From contig JAJNNQ010000044.1 of assembly GCA_027886175.1 (NCBI GenBank), positions 620,001 through 684,000 on the forward strand: 64,000 nucleotides of DNA, written 5' to 3'. Position numbers and translations under genes: made by a program. Source of the stretch: Phylloscopus collybita (taxonomy: Eukaryota; Chordata; Aves; Passeriformes; Phylloscopidae). How positions within the stretch are numbered: the first letter of the stretch is position 1; every line of letters begins with the position of its first letter. Positions 34,214-44,361 of the stretch are shown here, one piece after another. Under the pieces are notes generated by a model. That model was not told the origin of the DNA and did not search any database. It was given only the letters and a program-made list of their open reading frames with translations.

Positions 34214-34237
34214 GACCAAACTTGAAGAGAAGAAATG

Positions 34238-34794
34238 TTATGAAAATGAGTTTAGATCTTGAAAAGGGTGATGGATGAACACTGACCACTTTTTCCCCGC
34301 CATCCAACCAGGGTCCTCCGGATGCAATATATCCACTTCAAAATGACTGCAATTGCTAAAAGTGCGCACCCTTCCATTGCTCGCAAAGTCTGGAAGTGCA
34401 CAACCTCTCGGTCCCCACTTGGCTTGTAAAAACTCATCTCTCTTCGCCAGCTTCCATGAACGACTACTACTCAAGACAATAGTTTTGTTTGGGTTCTGCT
34501 TGCCCCTGGACTACTAAACTCATTAACAAAATGACACAAAAATGTCAGTGTTGTTTGGGTTTTGGTGACAGGGGTACCTCAAGTGCTGCTGGAACGTCCT
34601 CCGGTTTACTGTCTTCTTCTGGAACCGGGATGTATGCATCACGGGGGCGCCCCCAAATACAATCCTGTGGACAAAAACTTACAGTTTTCATTAGTTTTAT
34701 TCTACAATTGTGGCTTAATAGATTTGAGAGGACACCATTTGATTTTGTCCTGTTTTTTGACTGCAGCGTACCCTCGCCCTGCTAAAACTAATTT
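34238..34794 (-). pseudogene. Integrase C-terminal end and start of env, broken
   Basis: Directly after the integrase core the minus strand encodes the integrase tail (KIKWCPLKSIKP-like) broken by stops. It is followed by frames of up to 78 codons at 34238-34474 with WGPRGCALPDFASNGR and KKWSVFIHH, which are probably the beginning of the env surface subunit. No transmembrane subunit or 3' LTR remains. The env assignment rests on position only. Confidence 0.4.
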
Positions 34795-35430
34795 TCACCC
34801 TGGCTCCCATTCTCCCAATTCGTTTCTGACTACAACTGGTGGACCCTCCTCTAATGCTGGAGTGGCCAAGTACTTTTGGTTAGGGCTTTTGGCCTCATCT
34901 CCTCTGGAAAACTGGTTCAGTGCTAGCAATGCAGTAGCTAACAGATGCACCCGGTCTCCTGGCGGAACATCATTAGCAAAGCCTTCTGCTCTGGCTAACA
35001 CTTCTATTTTGGTTTTCAAAGTCTGATTTGCTCTCTCAACGATGGCCTGCCATGTAGTGTTGTATGGAATGTCATGTACTAAGGTGATACCCCATCTAGA
35101 AATGAAATTTTGAACTGATTGGGAAATGAAATTTGGCCCATTGTCTGTTTTGATTTGGCTTGGGACTCCGAGCCATGCCATGGCTGTCAGCCAGTGCTGA
35201 ATGGTCGCTTTAGAGCTGGTTTTGAGATGCTGCGTGGCTACTATCACTCCACTGTGGGTATCTACAGTCACTGGGAGCCAGGCTCAAGGCTTCAGTGGCT
35301 GGCAAAGTGTGAAATCTCTCTGCCATATTTCGGAGGCTTTGAGGATTCTAGGATTGACTCCACTGGACCACAGGGGTGCCTTTTGGCAGTGAGGGCAGGT
35401 TGCTACGACATGTTTTGCATCAGCTACTGA
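34795..35430 (-). pseudogene. pol: Class II ERV integrase (broken)
   Basis: The 34795-35271 frame holds the integrase core: TVDTHSG (first Asp), KTDNGPNF (second Asp) and the Glu in AIVERANQTL, so the catalytic triad survives. The N-terminal zinc-binding part lies upstream at about 35280-35425 in another frame, with CPHCQK recognisable on the minus strand. One or more small indels separate the two parts, so no continuous integrase can be made. Confidence 0.8.
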
Positions 35431-35933
35431 AATTCCTCACTTCTTCGCCAGTGCTTTGGCCCCGATGTGGAGAGTTTCATGTAGCTGACGGCCTCTTTGA
35501 GCGTCCACAGTCCTTTTGCTGCTGCATCTGCCTTATCGTTACCAATCTGGAAAAACCCTTTGACGGGACTGTGGCTGTTGACATGAATGACTGAAACAGT
35601 TCCTTTTTGGGAGGAAAGTGCTTCTTCTAGCATAACGGCTGTCGGGGACATCGATACACCTGGTCCCGACATGGCTAGACAGAGCTTGGCAACAAACAGC
35701 GAGTCAGTGACGATGTTGAGGTGCTCTGTTGTGAACAGCCCGCAGGCTAACAGCAGAGCTGCTGCTTCAAGCTGCTGAACAGAGAGCGCATGGTCAGTCA
35801 TCTTGATGCAGTGCCATTGTTCTTTGGTCTGCCGCACTGCTGCTGCAGTTGAGGTTGTTGAGGATGCATCTGTGAACACTGTTGGTCCTGGAAGAGACCG
35901 ATCCATGACCTTTTGTGGAAGGTCAATGTCCAC
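35424..35933 (-). pseudogene. pol: Class II ERV RNase H (broken)
   Basis: Contains FTDASS (first Asp), QQLEAAA (Glu), IVTDSLF (Asp) and NDKADAAAKG (Asp), the four acidic residues of retroviral RNase H. It is in frame with the RT part to its right but cut off from it by a TGA at 35952-35954. Confidence 0.8.
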
Positions 35934-35951
35934 TATTGCTAGTAGCTGAGT

Positions 35952-36683
35952 TCACGGGGGTTTGGCAGCATACTGAATTTTCCCCGCAAATCCAAGAAGG
36001 GCTAGGGCTAAACACTCTGACATTGCTACTGATAATGCGGGAAGCTGCTTGCAAAAGGGCAAATAGATGTTTGCAGGTTCAATGCCCAAGAGACACAGGG
36101 TGAGCTTCCTGCCTCTCATTATAAGGTTACCAACGCACTCTGCTCCCGGAGAAAATGCACGTGATGGCTTCCCCAGGACCACCCACTGTACCAGCTTGGC
36201 TTTCTCGGGAGATACTTGGGCCAGTGCTCCCACTCCTCCCCCTCTTGTGTAATGTACATACAGATCGAGCGGTTCATCTGGATTCCACCTGGAAAGCGCG
36301 CCTGAGGATACCTGCCGCTCGATGAAATTGGGTGAGTCCACTGCCTCCAGAGTCAAGACCTTCTGCTCCCAGGGGTGCTCCCCTTTTAAAAGATCATACA
36401 ATGGAGACATAACTTTGGGAGGGATTAGCACAACACTGCAGAGCCATTGCAGACACCCCACCAACTGCTGCATGTCATGAAGGGTTTTAACGTCTCTGTG
36501 GATCTTTATTTGTAGAGGTGTTACATAGGAATTTGTGATCTGCATTCCTAGGAAAGTCATGCAGGGGCCTTTCTTTATTTTTGCGCTAGCAATTTCAAAC
36601 CCCTTTGCTTCTAGAGTCTGTGAGATTGTTGTTACCAGACGGTCTACCTGGTCCACCGACGGTGCTGCAATTAGAATGTCATC
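35952..36683 (-). pseudogene. pol: Class II ERV reverse transcriptase, C-terminal part
   Basis: Minus-strand frame beginning immediately after the solo LTR. It shows ILIAAPS, FLGMQITN and LQWLCSVV, i.e. the palm end, thumb and connection of RT. Its frame is the one expected if the 305-bp LTR and one copy of the 6-bp duplication were absent, so RT was open at this point when the LTR landed. Confidence 0.85.
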
Positions 36684-36988
36684 TGTTGCCATGCTTCGTG
36701 CCTACCATGTTTTGGTTTTGGGAAATTCTGTTCCCAGGCACTTTCTTTGGTACACAAGGTCACATAATGTAAACTACCTTGTTGTTCCACATTCCTTCCC
36801 AGAGGAGGGACTTCATGTGGTGGTCTCTGGAACTGACCAATAGTTCCCAAAGGTCCCACCTCTAAGGTGGGCACATCTGAAAAGCATAAAAGTAGCTTGA
36901 GAAAATAAACCGGGGTCCCTTCCCTGCAAGGGTCCATGCAATCCTTCTGAATCACTCCCTGCCTTGTTCATTGTGTCCCACAGCGACA
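36684..36988 (+). mobile_element. Solo LTR inserted in the RT active site, with 6-bp target duplication
   Basis: 305 bases starting TGTTGCCATGC and ending CAGCGACA, flanked on both sides by GTCATC (36678-36683 and 36989-36994). Read on the plus strand it has a CATAAAAG TATA-like box near 36888 and AATAAA near 36903. Read on the minus strand, the duplicated hexamer is GATGAC, the two aspartate codons of the RT YMDD motif. A 6-bp duplication fits alpha/beta-type integrases. Confidence 0.88.
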
Positions 36989-37545
36989 GTCATCCATGTA
37001 CTGAACAATGGTCGCCGCTGGATCACCATGTCGGGCTGGCAATAGCGCTTGGTCTACGGTGATTTGGCAAATTGTAGGAGAGTTGACCATTCCTTGGGGA
37101 AGAACCCGCCACTGAAACCGTAAATTGGGACGCTGACCATTTGGAAACACAACGGAAAAGGCAAACCACTCTTTGTCTTGTTCGTGCAGGGGTATAGAAA
37201 AGAAACAGTCTTTGATATCTAACACAGTGCAAGGCTGCCCCTTTGGAATCATTGAGTTCACAGGCAGCTGTGTCTGAACAGGGCCCATGGGTTGAATCTT
37301 TTTGTTCACCTCACACAGGTCATGAGGGAGACGAAAGCCTTCGCCGGATCGCTTGGGGGTTACAAAAACTGGGGTGTTCCATGGGCTGGTGGAGGGTTCT
37401 ATGTGACCTCGCTGTAATTCACGGTCAACTAATTCTAAAAGGGCAGTCATTCGAGGCTCAGGCAAGGGCCACTGCTCCACCCACACCGGGTCGGAGGATT
37501 TCCATGTCAACTTGATTGGCAAGTGTGGGTGTACAGCAGGGGCCC
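36989..37545 (-). pseudogene. pol: Class II ERV reverse transcriptase, N-terminal part
   Basis: Open frame with PSTSPWNTPVFV, the first catalytic Asp in VLDIKDCFFSIPL, LPQGMVNSP and YMDD as its last authentic residues, after which the solo LTR interrupts it. It is in the -1 frame relative to the protease frame, matching the pro-pol arrangement of betaretroviruses. Confidence 0.87.
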
Positions 37546-37938
37546 TCAGGGTAAATTTTTCACCCTGACTTTCAGTAGGGATAGGGCGTCTCTCCCTAGC
37601 AAAGGTGGAACTCCTGACATGACAAACGGGTGTAGAGCGATAGATCTCTCACGCCCTCCCTCAGTGAAGAGTGTTATTGCGATCAGCTGAGTGCTTTTCC
37701 GAGCTCGGGACAACCCCCCAACTCTACCCACGGTGGGAGCTTCCTCTAGTTCCCAGCTTGGGTGCCAACTCATCTCCGGAATCACCGAAATGTCCGCTCC
37801 TCTATCTAAAAGAAAGGGGACACTGATAGCACAGTCAGTATTTTTTAAAAGTTGCCAGTGGGGTGCAGAAGGATTATATGGAGTGCAGATTCCCCAGATT
37901 ATTGGGGGGCTGTTGGTGCATTCCATGGCCAGGGCCAC
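37546..37938 (-). pseudogene. pro: Class II ERV protease with mutated active site
   Basis: An open frame with the protease landmarks LLDRGADISVIP and LLGRDALS. The catalytic triplet, normally Asp-Thr/Ser-Gly, reads Asp-Arg-Gly, which should abolish activity. The frame overlaps the end of gag (37899-37938) and is -1 relative to it, the relation used for ribosomal frameshifting. I see no convincing slippery heptamer. Confidence 0.82.
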
Positions 37939-38555
37939 CCAGGGATTTCGCTTCCAGGGGGTGGCGCTCGCATAGCAGAGTTTGGCTGGGTTATCTGATG
38001 AGCTGTAAAATTGGTGATCCCTTGTGGGGGCGGTGGGTTCGGCAGATGCTCACCACCCCATGGATTTGCATAGTTGAGTTGTCTCACTCCCCAGGTGGGG
38101 GGTGGGTTGACAAAGTTGGGCCGCTTGGCATTCCAAGCGGGAGAAGGCTGTGTGTGGCCCTGCTGCCTCCTCCCCGTCCTGTTTCCCATAAACTTGGTTT
38201 TCTGGCACTCCTTGACAAGATGCCCTCTCTTACCACACGCCCAGCATGGCTCTTTGGGTCGGTCTTGTGGTGAGGGGGGTACTGGTGGTGGGCCTCCTGC
38301 CTTGGGGCAGTTCGCTGCAACGTGACGTGCTTGGCTACATTTGGCACACGTCATTACACTGGCTATTGCGGTGCGAACTGCTGCTTGAATTGGTGCTAGG
38401 TGTTCCTCATTTGTGACACGTTTGATCATAGCTGCAATACTTGACCCTGCTGGCAGTGAACGCAGGATTTCTTTTGTGGCTGAATTACACTGTTTGGCGT
38501 AGGCACTCTGCCACAACCGGGCCTTTGGCTTCAGAAGGCAAGGATGAGGAGTCAA
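37899..38555 (-). pseudogene. gag: Class II ERV gag, capsid C-terminus and nucleocapsid
   Basis: Two intact CCHC zinc knuckles, CAKCSQARHVAANC and CWACGKRGHLVKEC, both with the C-X2-C-X4-H-X4-C spacing, followed by a proline-rich tail. The upstream capsid frame ends at 38485 in another frame, and homologous capsid residues carry on here, so a small indel lies near 38500-38520. Confidence 0.85.
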
Positions 38556-39159
38556 CTGCAGCCTGGAGCCAATCTACAAACTGGGTAAAACTTTCACTCT
38601 CACTTTGCTTTATTGTGGACCAGGGTGCTGGTTTAGCAATAACTCTGCAGGCCGTGCGAATGGCCTCTCTGGCAGAACGGGTGGTTGCTGCTACCTCTTC
38701 TGCACGCATGTGTTGTGCCTGTGCTTGGGGTGTGATCATGGCTGGATCTGGGCCCATCAGCCTCTGCAGGCTAGAGTTTTGCAGTGGGTGATCTGGACTG
38801 GCTACCTGGGCTAGCTGTTTTAAACAATTGTCCTCCCACTCTTGCTTAAATACAATCATCCCAGCCCCTTCAAACATCAGCCTGCATGTTTGTTTAATAT
38901 CAAATGGGAGCATATCATCTCCTCCAAAAATGCTGTCCACAAGGGTAGAAATCATGGCAGCGTCAATACCTTTATCAGCAATTGCTTTAACAATTGTCTG
39001 TATATCTTTGGGGTTCACGAGCGTATAAGCTCTTTGCTCATCTTGGCCAGCACCGGTTACTCGGACTGGAAATGCTAAAGCAGCAGATGGGGCCCAGTCA
39101 GCACAACTAGCTTTTATTTTTCTCCAATCTGTGAGGGGAATCTCTCTTAAGTATCTATC
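38485..39159 (-). pseudogene. gag: Class II ERV gag, capsid
   Basis: Contains a major-homology-region-like stretch, SFTQFVDWLQAAVDS, and helical capsid sequence (IVKAIADKGIDAAMISTLVD). It is in the same frame as the matrix part, preceded by an in-frame TAA at 39160 and lost to a frameshift at its 3' end. Confidence 0.83.
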
Positions 39160-40185
39160 TTAAAGTACAAGCTTGGTGGGTTGCATTCTAGGTTTACTTT
39201 TATTTGGTTTTTCAATATCAAAATCAGAATCGGTAAGTGTCCACCTACTCAGCCATTCATCCCAGATGTCGTCTGTATCAGAGCTGGAAGCTGAATGAGC
39301 CGACACATCCGGGCTACTGAACCTTTTTGTTGGACTCCACCGCCGCCTACTCCCCCTGTGGGCAGAGCGTTCCTTCCCCCTCTGCTCACCCCGCCTTCTG
39401 CTGACCAAAGCCCCTGCCCTAAGAGGCGGTGCTTTGACACAAACACCTCTATTGTTTTCTGTCTCTTGGCAACCACCTCCCCCCTCTTTGCGATTTGCAT
39501 TGGAATGTCTCTCCTCCAGCTCATCTAAGACCAAGGCTGCATTGCCTAGCAACCCCTCCTTAGGAATGTTAAAAACATGCATCCCCCGCTCTTCTCCCTG
39601 CAGCTCGGCTCTATCTTTGGGGTAGTAAGGCGGGGGTCGTGGGGGTCGCTCTCAAGTTTCTCGTGGCTCACTCTCCTCAGAGACCTTCCTAGCCTCTTCA
39701 AGTAACTCTCCCCACGCTGGTTTCTGTTGCTCCGCTGGCAGGTTCGGGGCAGGGGAGTGCTCAAGAGCCGGGTCGGGTGGATCAGGAGGCAGCCAGGGAT
39801 CTTCCCCCCCTTTCTCCCCGTCCCCTTCCGGCTCGGCAGAGCTGCCTTCAGCAGAGGTCTGGGTGGCTGCTCCGACCCCAAGCTTGGGGGTGACATACAA
39901 ACACGTCTGAGAAGCCCTCCACGTCTGCTGTTCTCTCAGGGCTTTTTGTAAAGCCTGCATAACTTTTCTCCACGCTTTTAGATTTTTCCCTGTGCCAGAG
40001 GATATAACGTCCTCAGCCAGTGCCTTGGTACATTTATCCCAAATGTCTGGATGTAGAACATCCACCGGTTGCTCTATAGCACCTATCTCTAGCAATCTCG
40101 AAACCAAAGAAACAAAATCCTTAGACGTAACATCAATCCCCCCTTGTTTATGAATCTGAGACACGACCTTAATCAGGGCTTCCAT
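39160..40185 (-). pseudogene. gag: Class II ERV gag, matrix and linker
   Basis: ATG at 40185 opens a frame starting MEALIKVVSQ, similar in type to avian retroviral matrix proteins, followed by an acidic, proline-rich linker. The frame is stopped by TGA at 39652-39654. The same frame resumes and runs to TAA at 39160-39162. The start is well supported: first ATG about 160 bases below the primer site. Confidence 0.85.
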
Positions 40186-40344
40186 CGTCCCACGCGGTCA
40201 CTCCGAGGGCGTCCCCTTCCCGCCAGACAGTCCGGCTGTCCTGGCCACCGCTACTGGGTCGGACGGCTCCTAATCCTGGACACGCTTTCCAGCCACGGCT
40301 TTCCTGGTTCGGCACCAGGTCTTCCTGCTGGCATTCGCGCAGTT

Positions 40345-40362
40345 TCCCGGGATTCGGCACCA
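40345..40362 (-). other. Primer binding site, tRNA-Phe type
   Basis: On the minus strand TGGTGCCGAATCCCGGGA, one mismatch from the tRNA-Phe primer site used by intracisternal A-type particles (TGGTGCCGAAACCCGGGA). It lies two bases from the LTR edge. Confidence 0.75.
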
Positions 40363-40364
40363 CT

Positions 40365-40657
40365 TGTTGCCGCACAGGCACAAAGCGGGGCCTGAGTCAA
40401 GGAGACGGCACGGCTGCTACACTTAGCTCACTCTGTCCATTGCCCAAAAACACCAATGTGGTGGAATGGCAAAATGGAGTTTATTCAAACTTACACAGAG
40501 TTTTTATAACTTTTCACTACCAAAACTCCACCTGTCTGCTTGGGTCATCCTTCAGATGTGATTGGCTGACTCAGCAGACTTACCAATAAAAGAGCCTAAC
40601 CTTATCACCTACCCGTACACCCGAAATCTTCTGAAGCACCTGTCCCTAGCTGCTACA
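40365..40657 (-). repeat. 5' LTR of the class II ERV
   Basis: 293 bases; on the minus strand it starts TGTAGCAGCTAGGG and ends TGTGCGGCAACA. TATAAAA and AATAAA follow each other about 20 bases apart (plus positions ~40502-40508 and ~40480-40485). The right edge abuts env-coding sequence of a plus-strand ERV. Without the partner LTR no target duplication can be tested. Confidence 0.78.
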
Positions 40658-41319
40658 AGGTCCATGTTACTTTGGCAAATTGACACTGTTTGCTGCCAGC
40701 ATTCATCAGGTTTTTGAGTTGTCTCAAAAGACCCGATGAGCCAAACGCAGTGTGCTTCAACTAAGCCCCAGTTTTAAAGATCAGTCAACATTATGGAACC
40801 ATGCAGCCGTAATATTGGCATCAATCTTTTCCCCGGGAGTTGCCTCAGTGCAAGCTCTCACACAGTTGAAAACCTTGGCCTGCTGGACAGGAAAATTAAT
40901 TAATATAACATTTAGTATGTTGAGTGAGCTTGCCACGGATGTTAACAACATCTGTCATGCAGTTCTTCAAAACAGAGCCATGATTGACTTCCTCCTTCTC
41001 GCTCAAGGGCATGGATGTGAGGAGTTTGAGGGCATGTGCTGCATGAATTTGTCAGACCATTCTCAATCGATTTCCAAACAGCTTTCACAGCTGAAGAGCA
41101 ACATGGGAAAACTTGTAGTTGTTGACACTCTGTTTGACGAATGGCTTAATTTATGGAGTTTCACTGGGTGGATCAAAGATTTGATCCGTTTTGGTGTTGT
41201 GATGTTTGTTGTTATTATAGTTATTTCAGTTTTTGTGCCTTTTTTGCTACAGTGCATGCGAAAAATAACCAGCTGTGCCTTTGAATCAGTTTGGGTAGCT
41301 CAACAGAAAAAGGGGGAAT
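40658..41319 (+). pseudogene. env: Alpharetrovirus-like env, 3' part (transmembrane subunit)
   Basis: Open from a stop at about 40730 to the TAG-type end before the LTR (frame 40752-41324, opening at GTG, so it is an internal piece of env). It contains an AKRS-like basic cleavage context just upstream, helical heptad regions, the CEEFEGMCC disulfide motif (C-X6-C-C) next to an LQNRAMIDFLLL-type region, and one membrane anchor (FGVVMFVVIIVISVFVPFLL). This layout is that of avian leukosis-type and gamma-type TM subunits. The surface subunit is missing because the class II ERV lies immediately to the left. One in-frame stop upstream shows decay. Confidence 0.83.
41307..41317 (+). other. Polypurine tract
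   Basis: GAAAAAGGGGGAA immediately before the TGTAGCAG start of the LTR; the expected primer for plus-strand DNA synthesis of the plus-strand ERV. Confidence 0.75.
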
Positions 41320-41765
41320 TGTAGCAGAATTTCTTAGAGAATGTGGGCATGATGTGTTCTGGAATGAGATTTGAGCTATCCCAGGCTGGGCCTCAGATTC
41401 AGCCCTGTGCGGAAGTTGCTAAGTCTGTGGAGCAGCAAAAATTTAGATTAAGGTGTGTTTAGGTATTAGATAGTATAGTTGTAGTGTGAACACAGTAGCT
41501 ACCTTAAGGTTGAGATTGTTTGCATTTTTCTTCACACTGAATACCAATGAGAAAACACTTGTAACTGTAAACTCTTTGGAACTGTATTTAACCTGCCATT
41601 TCGGGACAATAAAGGGAGAACGTATGATTCAGCCACATTGGTTCTGTTCTGTGTTGCTCTGTCCAGCTTTCCCATGTAATAAGGGGTTCTCTGGTTTCGA
41701 TTTGTCTTGTGTTCCTACCCAGGGCCATTCCCCCTGCAAATCCAATTCTGGCCAGACTTCTACAC
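41320..41765 (+). repeat. 3' LTR of the alpharetrovirus-like ERV
   Basis: Begins TGTAGCAGAATTTC right after the polypurine tract. A TATTTAA box lies near 41585 and AATAAAG near 41609. The end is placed at TTCTACACA near 41765 from TG..CA logic, and is approximate. Confidence 0.65.
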
Positions 41766-42717
41766 AGAAATGGATCATTCTTATCAAATTCCTTGGTCAC
41801 TTCCCAATTCTCCCAACCATTTAGCAATCTCCCTAGGGGACTGTTGGGAGGAATATTTTTAGCCTTCTTCTTCTCACTTTAGGGGCTCTTGTTCTTTTAC
41901 TTCCGTACTTTCCCGTGGCTTAGGCTGTAAATCAAACTACTGAGGTGCCCCTACCCGAACTGAAAGCTAATGACAGGCAATACCAATCCAAATGACAACC
42001 GAAGCCCACCTGGCATTTAACATAAAATCTTTCCCTATACTGTAACTTAAATTTGACTTCCTGCTGCCCCCACCAAGGGGTTCGAACTTAAAATCTGCCT
42101 GACCCCTTCTCCAGTTTGGGATTCGCCTGATCCCTGCTACCCCCACACCTCGCCCGACACTTGGACTCTCTGATGCTGAGCGGTTCGAATTTAGGGTCCA
42201 CCTGACCCCTTCTCCGATCCAACCTGGGATCTACCTGATCCCTGCTGCCCCTGTGCCTCATCCAACGCTCAGACTCTCCGATGCTTAGGGGTTCAAATTT
42301 AGGGTCCACCTGACCCCTTCTTCAATCTGGGATCTGCCTGATCCCTGCTCTCCTCTATCCTGTTCTACACTACCCGGAGGGGGTTACTTACCACTTGGTT
42401 ACACTTGGGGGGGTCTCTCTATCCCCTAGAGGCACCTCAGTCACTCGCTTCCCACTTGCTTCCCCCCCATTCCTGGCCGACCCCCTCGCAAGAGTCCAGA
42501 ACAGTGGTGCTAGGGGGTCCACACTCACTTTGGGGGTCCGAGCTGCCGGCCTCCGTCTCACTCACTCGCCCACTTGCTCGCCTCTGCTCCCACCACCGGA
42601 TTTTCTGATCACCCACTGATCCTCCGTTGATCCCAGGGTCCGGGGATCACCGGCAATTCCCGAGGATCCTTCGAGGCAGGCGGCTGTCCTGTCCAGAGGT
42701 CCTCTTCGGGCATGGTG
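41766..42717 (-). mobile_element. 5' leader of a truncated gamma-like ERV
   Basis: Non-coding leader on the minus strand of an element related to the provirus at 54-61 kb; both share CCCGGAGGGGG and CCCCTAGAGGC/CCCCTGGAGAC segments in the same order relative to the LTR. It includes three units of a ~105-bp tandem repeat starting GGTTCGAA at 42079, 42182 and 42290 (the last GGTTCAAA). A minus-strand GTAAGT splice-donor-like site lies near 42386-42392. No gag remains. Confidence 0.65.
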
Positions 42718-42735
42718 ATTCCGGACGAGTGCCCA
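42718..42735 (-). other. Primer binding site, tRNA-Pro type (mutated)
   Basis: On the minus strand TGGGCACTCGTCCGGAAT, three mismatches from the tRNA-Pro primer site of gammaretroviruses (TGGGGGCTCGTCCGGGAT). Confidence 0.65.
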
Positions 42736-42737
42736 GC

Positions 42738-43268
42738 TGATAAAAACAGGGCAGGAGATTTGCTCCTTTTGAATGCCTTTATTAGGATAGCTCAGGGAGG
42801 GGGCCCAACAGGTCACGCACATGCCGCCGCCACTCCGAGGGGCAGCACGGAGGAGGAGGTATGCAGCTATGTCCACAGTGCAGGCAGAGCCAGGACTTCC
42901 ATCCTCACGAGAGCACCAGGAGCCACCGTTGGCTCGGAGGTCCAGAGATGTTACTCTGGTCCAGTCTCTTTTTAGTCACAGTGACAATGTCAGGTCCACA
43001 AGGATGAAGTGGGAGGATGATACCACTCTTTCTTGACTGGGATGCATCCTTTCCAGTCCTTCATTTATGTGTTGGCTCATCATCTTTTGGGGTCTTTCTT
43101 TCCAGAATGGTGTTAACCGGCTCTCAATTGGCCTATGTTTCCGGTGGCCATTTTGGGGAGCAGTGGGGCTCAACGGTAACCCGGCGGAAAAGGGAAACAG
43201 AACAAGAGGTTACTATTTAACATGGAACACTGAACTGACAAAAGTCCAGTAACAACAATTACCACCAT
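42738..43268 (-). repeat. 5' LTR of the truncated gamma-like ERV
   Basis: Collinear with the 54 kb and 60 kb LTRs: shared GCCTTTATTAG, AGGGGGCCC, GCCGCCG and CACGGAGGAGGAGGT in order. It is strongly diverged from them, so it is an older copy. The right end near 43268 is approximate. Confidence 0.65.
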
Positions 43269-43936
43269 GGCTCCAATCAGACTCATTTATCTCAACAAGA
43301 AATATGGAAATGGCAACCAGAGAATACTAGACAAGGACAGGGAATGAGACCAGGAATGGGATCTGGACCGGGATGAGAGCAGTATGGGACCAGGAGTGGG
43401 GTGACACGGGAACAAGCAGGGGACAAAGAGAGTGACAGCAGGGAGAGGGAGATCCTGGACATGGGGTACCAAGTACCAGGACATGGGTACATGGGGACAG
43501 TTGAAAGACAGGAGGCCCTTGATCAGCAGACCTTTGCCAAGATCTCCCAGCACAGCCGGAGCTGCTTGGCCTGAAGAGCCCAAAGCCCTGAGGAAGCCCC
43601 AAGTCCATGCCAGGAACCCTCAACTCCCCCGCACCTAGCATCCCCCACATTTCCTGCAAGCTCCCCCCATGTCCCCATTCATGTCTTAGTTCAATATCTT
43701 TATTTTAACCCTGGTTTTGGGTGTGTTCAAAGGACAAAGAGAAATCAAAAGAAAATTCAGGCCATGGGGACCCAGAAGGATGTGGAGTCCCCAGCCAGGT
43801 GTCTTCCCAACATGGATCACCAGCAGCAGGGATCACCGGGGCTCTGCCCACTGGGAGTCACTGGGGATCATCCAGCGTGGATCCTCCCATGGGGGCTGGA
43901 GCTGTTCCTGGATTAAGGGCACTCGCAGGGCTTCCC
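43269..43936. repeat. G-rich minisatellite and zinc-finger gene 3' flank
   Basis: About 43325-43500 contains repeats of GGGACCAGGA(G/A)TGGG type. Further right, to 43936, the minus strand resembles the sequence that usually follows the last finger in bird zinc-finger genes, including GGATCCACGCTGGATGATCC. No open frame is maintained. Confidence 0.45.
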
Positions 43937-44016
43937 TCAGGGGTGCCTCCATTGGTGTCTGGTCAAGGCTGAGCTCTGTGAGAAGTTCTTCCCACAATTT
44001 ATACACTTATACAGAC
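43937..44016 (-). pseudogene. C2H2 zinc-finger relict
   Basis: On the minus strand an open piece encodes YKCINCGKNFSQSSALTRH and continues QWRH, then P and a stop. The C-X2-C-X12-H-X4-H finger is complete, with the usual Phe and Leu core. It ends in a stop 2 codons after the last His and has no recognisable neighbouring finger upstream within 100 bases, so it is the last finger of a lost array. It is a fragment of the large avian zinc-finger family and is oriented opposite to the relict at 47.8 kb. Confidence 0.72.
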
Positions 44017-44361
44017 GGTTACATCACAAGGAGCAGGGCTGGGATGTGCTCAGGTGCCTGTGCCAGCACAAGGAGCAGGGCTGGCTGTGATTTGTTTGGT
44101 GCCTGTGAAATCCTAAGGGCAGTGTCACCATGGGGGCAGCTCTCAATGTCCCCAGCAGGTGACGCTGCCCAGTGCAGCCCGTGCCAGTGGTCACTGAGCA
44201 CACAGGGGAGGCTGGGCTGGACGGGGCTCGGGGCAGAAACGCCACCCCCGGGACTGGGCTCTGCCCCTGCCTCTGGGGCCACCTTCACTCCCTCCATCAG
44301 AGCCCCACTCAACCTCTGCACTGTGACCTCTGCAAAGAAGGAAAGAATGAAGGAAAGGAAG
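44017..44361. other. No gene; short tandem copies
   Basis: Holds two copies of CACAAGGAGCAGGGCTGG about 47 bases apart (near 44027 and 44074). Otherwise unrecognised, GC-rich sequence. Confidence 0.4.

Larger units (their letters stand above)
34209..40657 (-). mobile_element. Decayed class II (beta-like) endogenous retrovirus, 3' end missing
   Basis: Minus-strand provirus with 5' LTR (40365-40657), tRNA-Phe-like primer site, gag, pro, pol and a scrap of env; the 3' LTR is missing. Gag, pro and pol are in successive -1 frames, as betaretroviruses arrange them. Damage: two in-frame stops in gag, a frameshift near 38500, a protease active-site change, a solo LTR inside RT, an in-frame stop after RT and frame changes around integrase. 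Its 5' LTR abuts the env gene of a plus-strand ERV at 40658, so it probably inserted into that older element. The left edge at ~34209 adjoins the poly(A) of the truncated plus-strand ERV. Confidence 0.85.

Noticed and set aside
34238..34474. Calling a definite env protein here
   Set aside because: Only position supports it. No cysteine pattern, cleavage site or membrane segment can be seen.
33342..41765. LTRs at 33342 and 41320 as the pair of one plus-strand provirus
   Set aside because: They share only TGT at the start. The sequences, TATA contexts and ends are unrelated.
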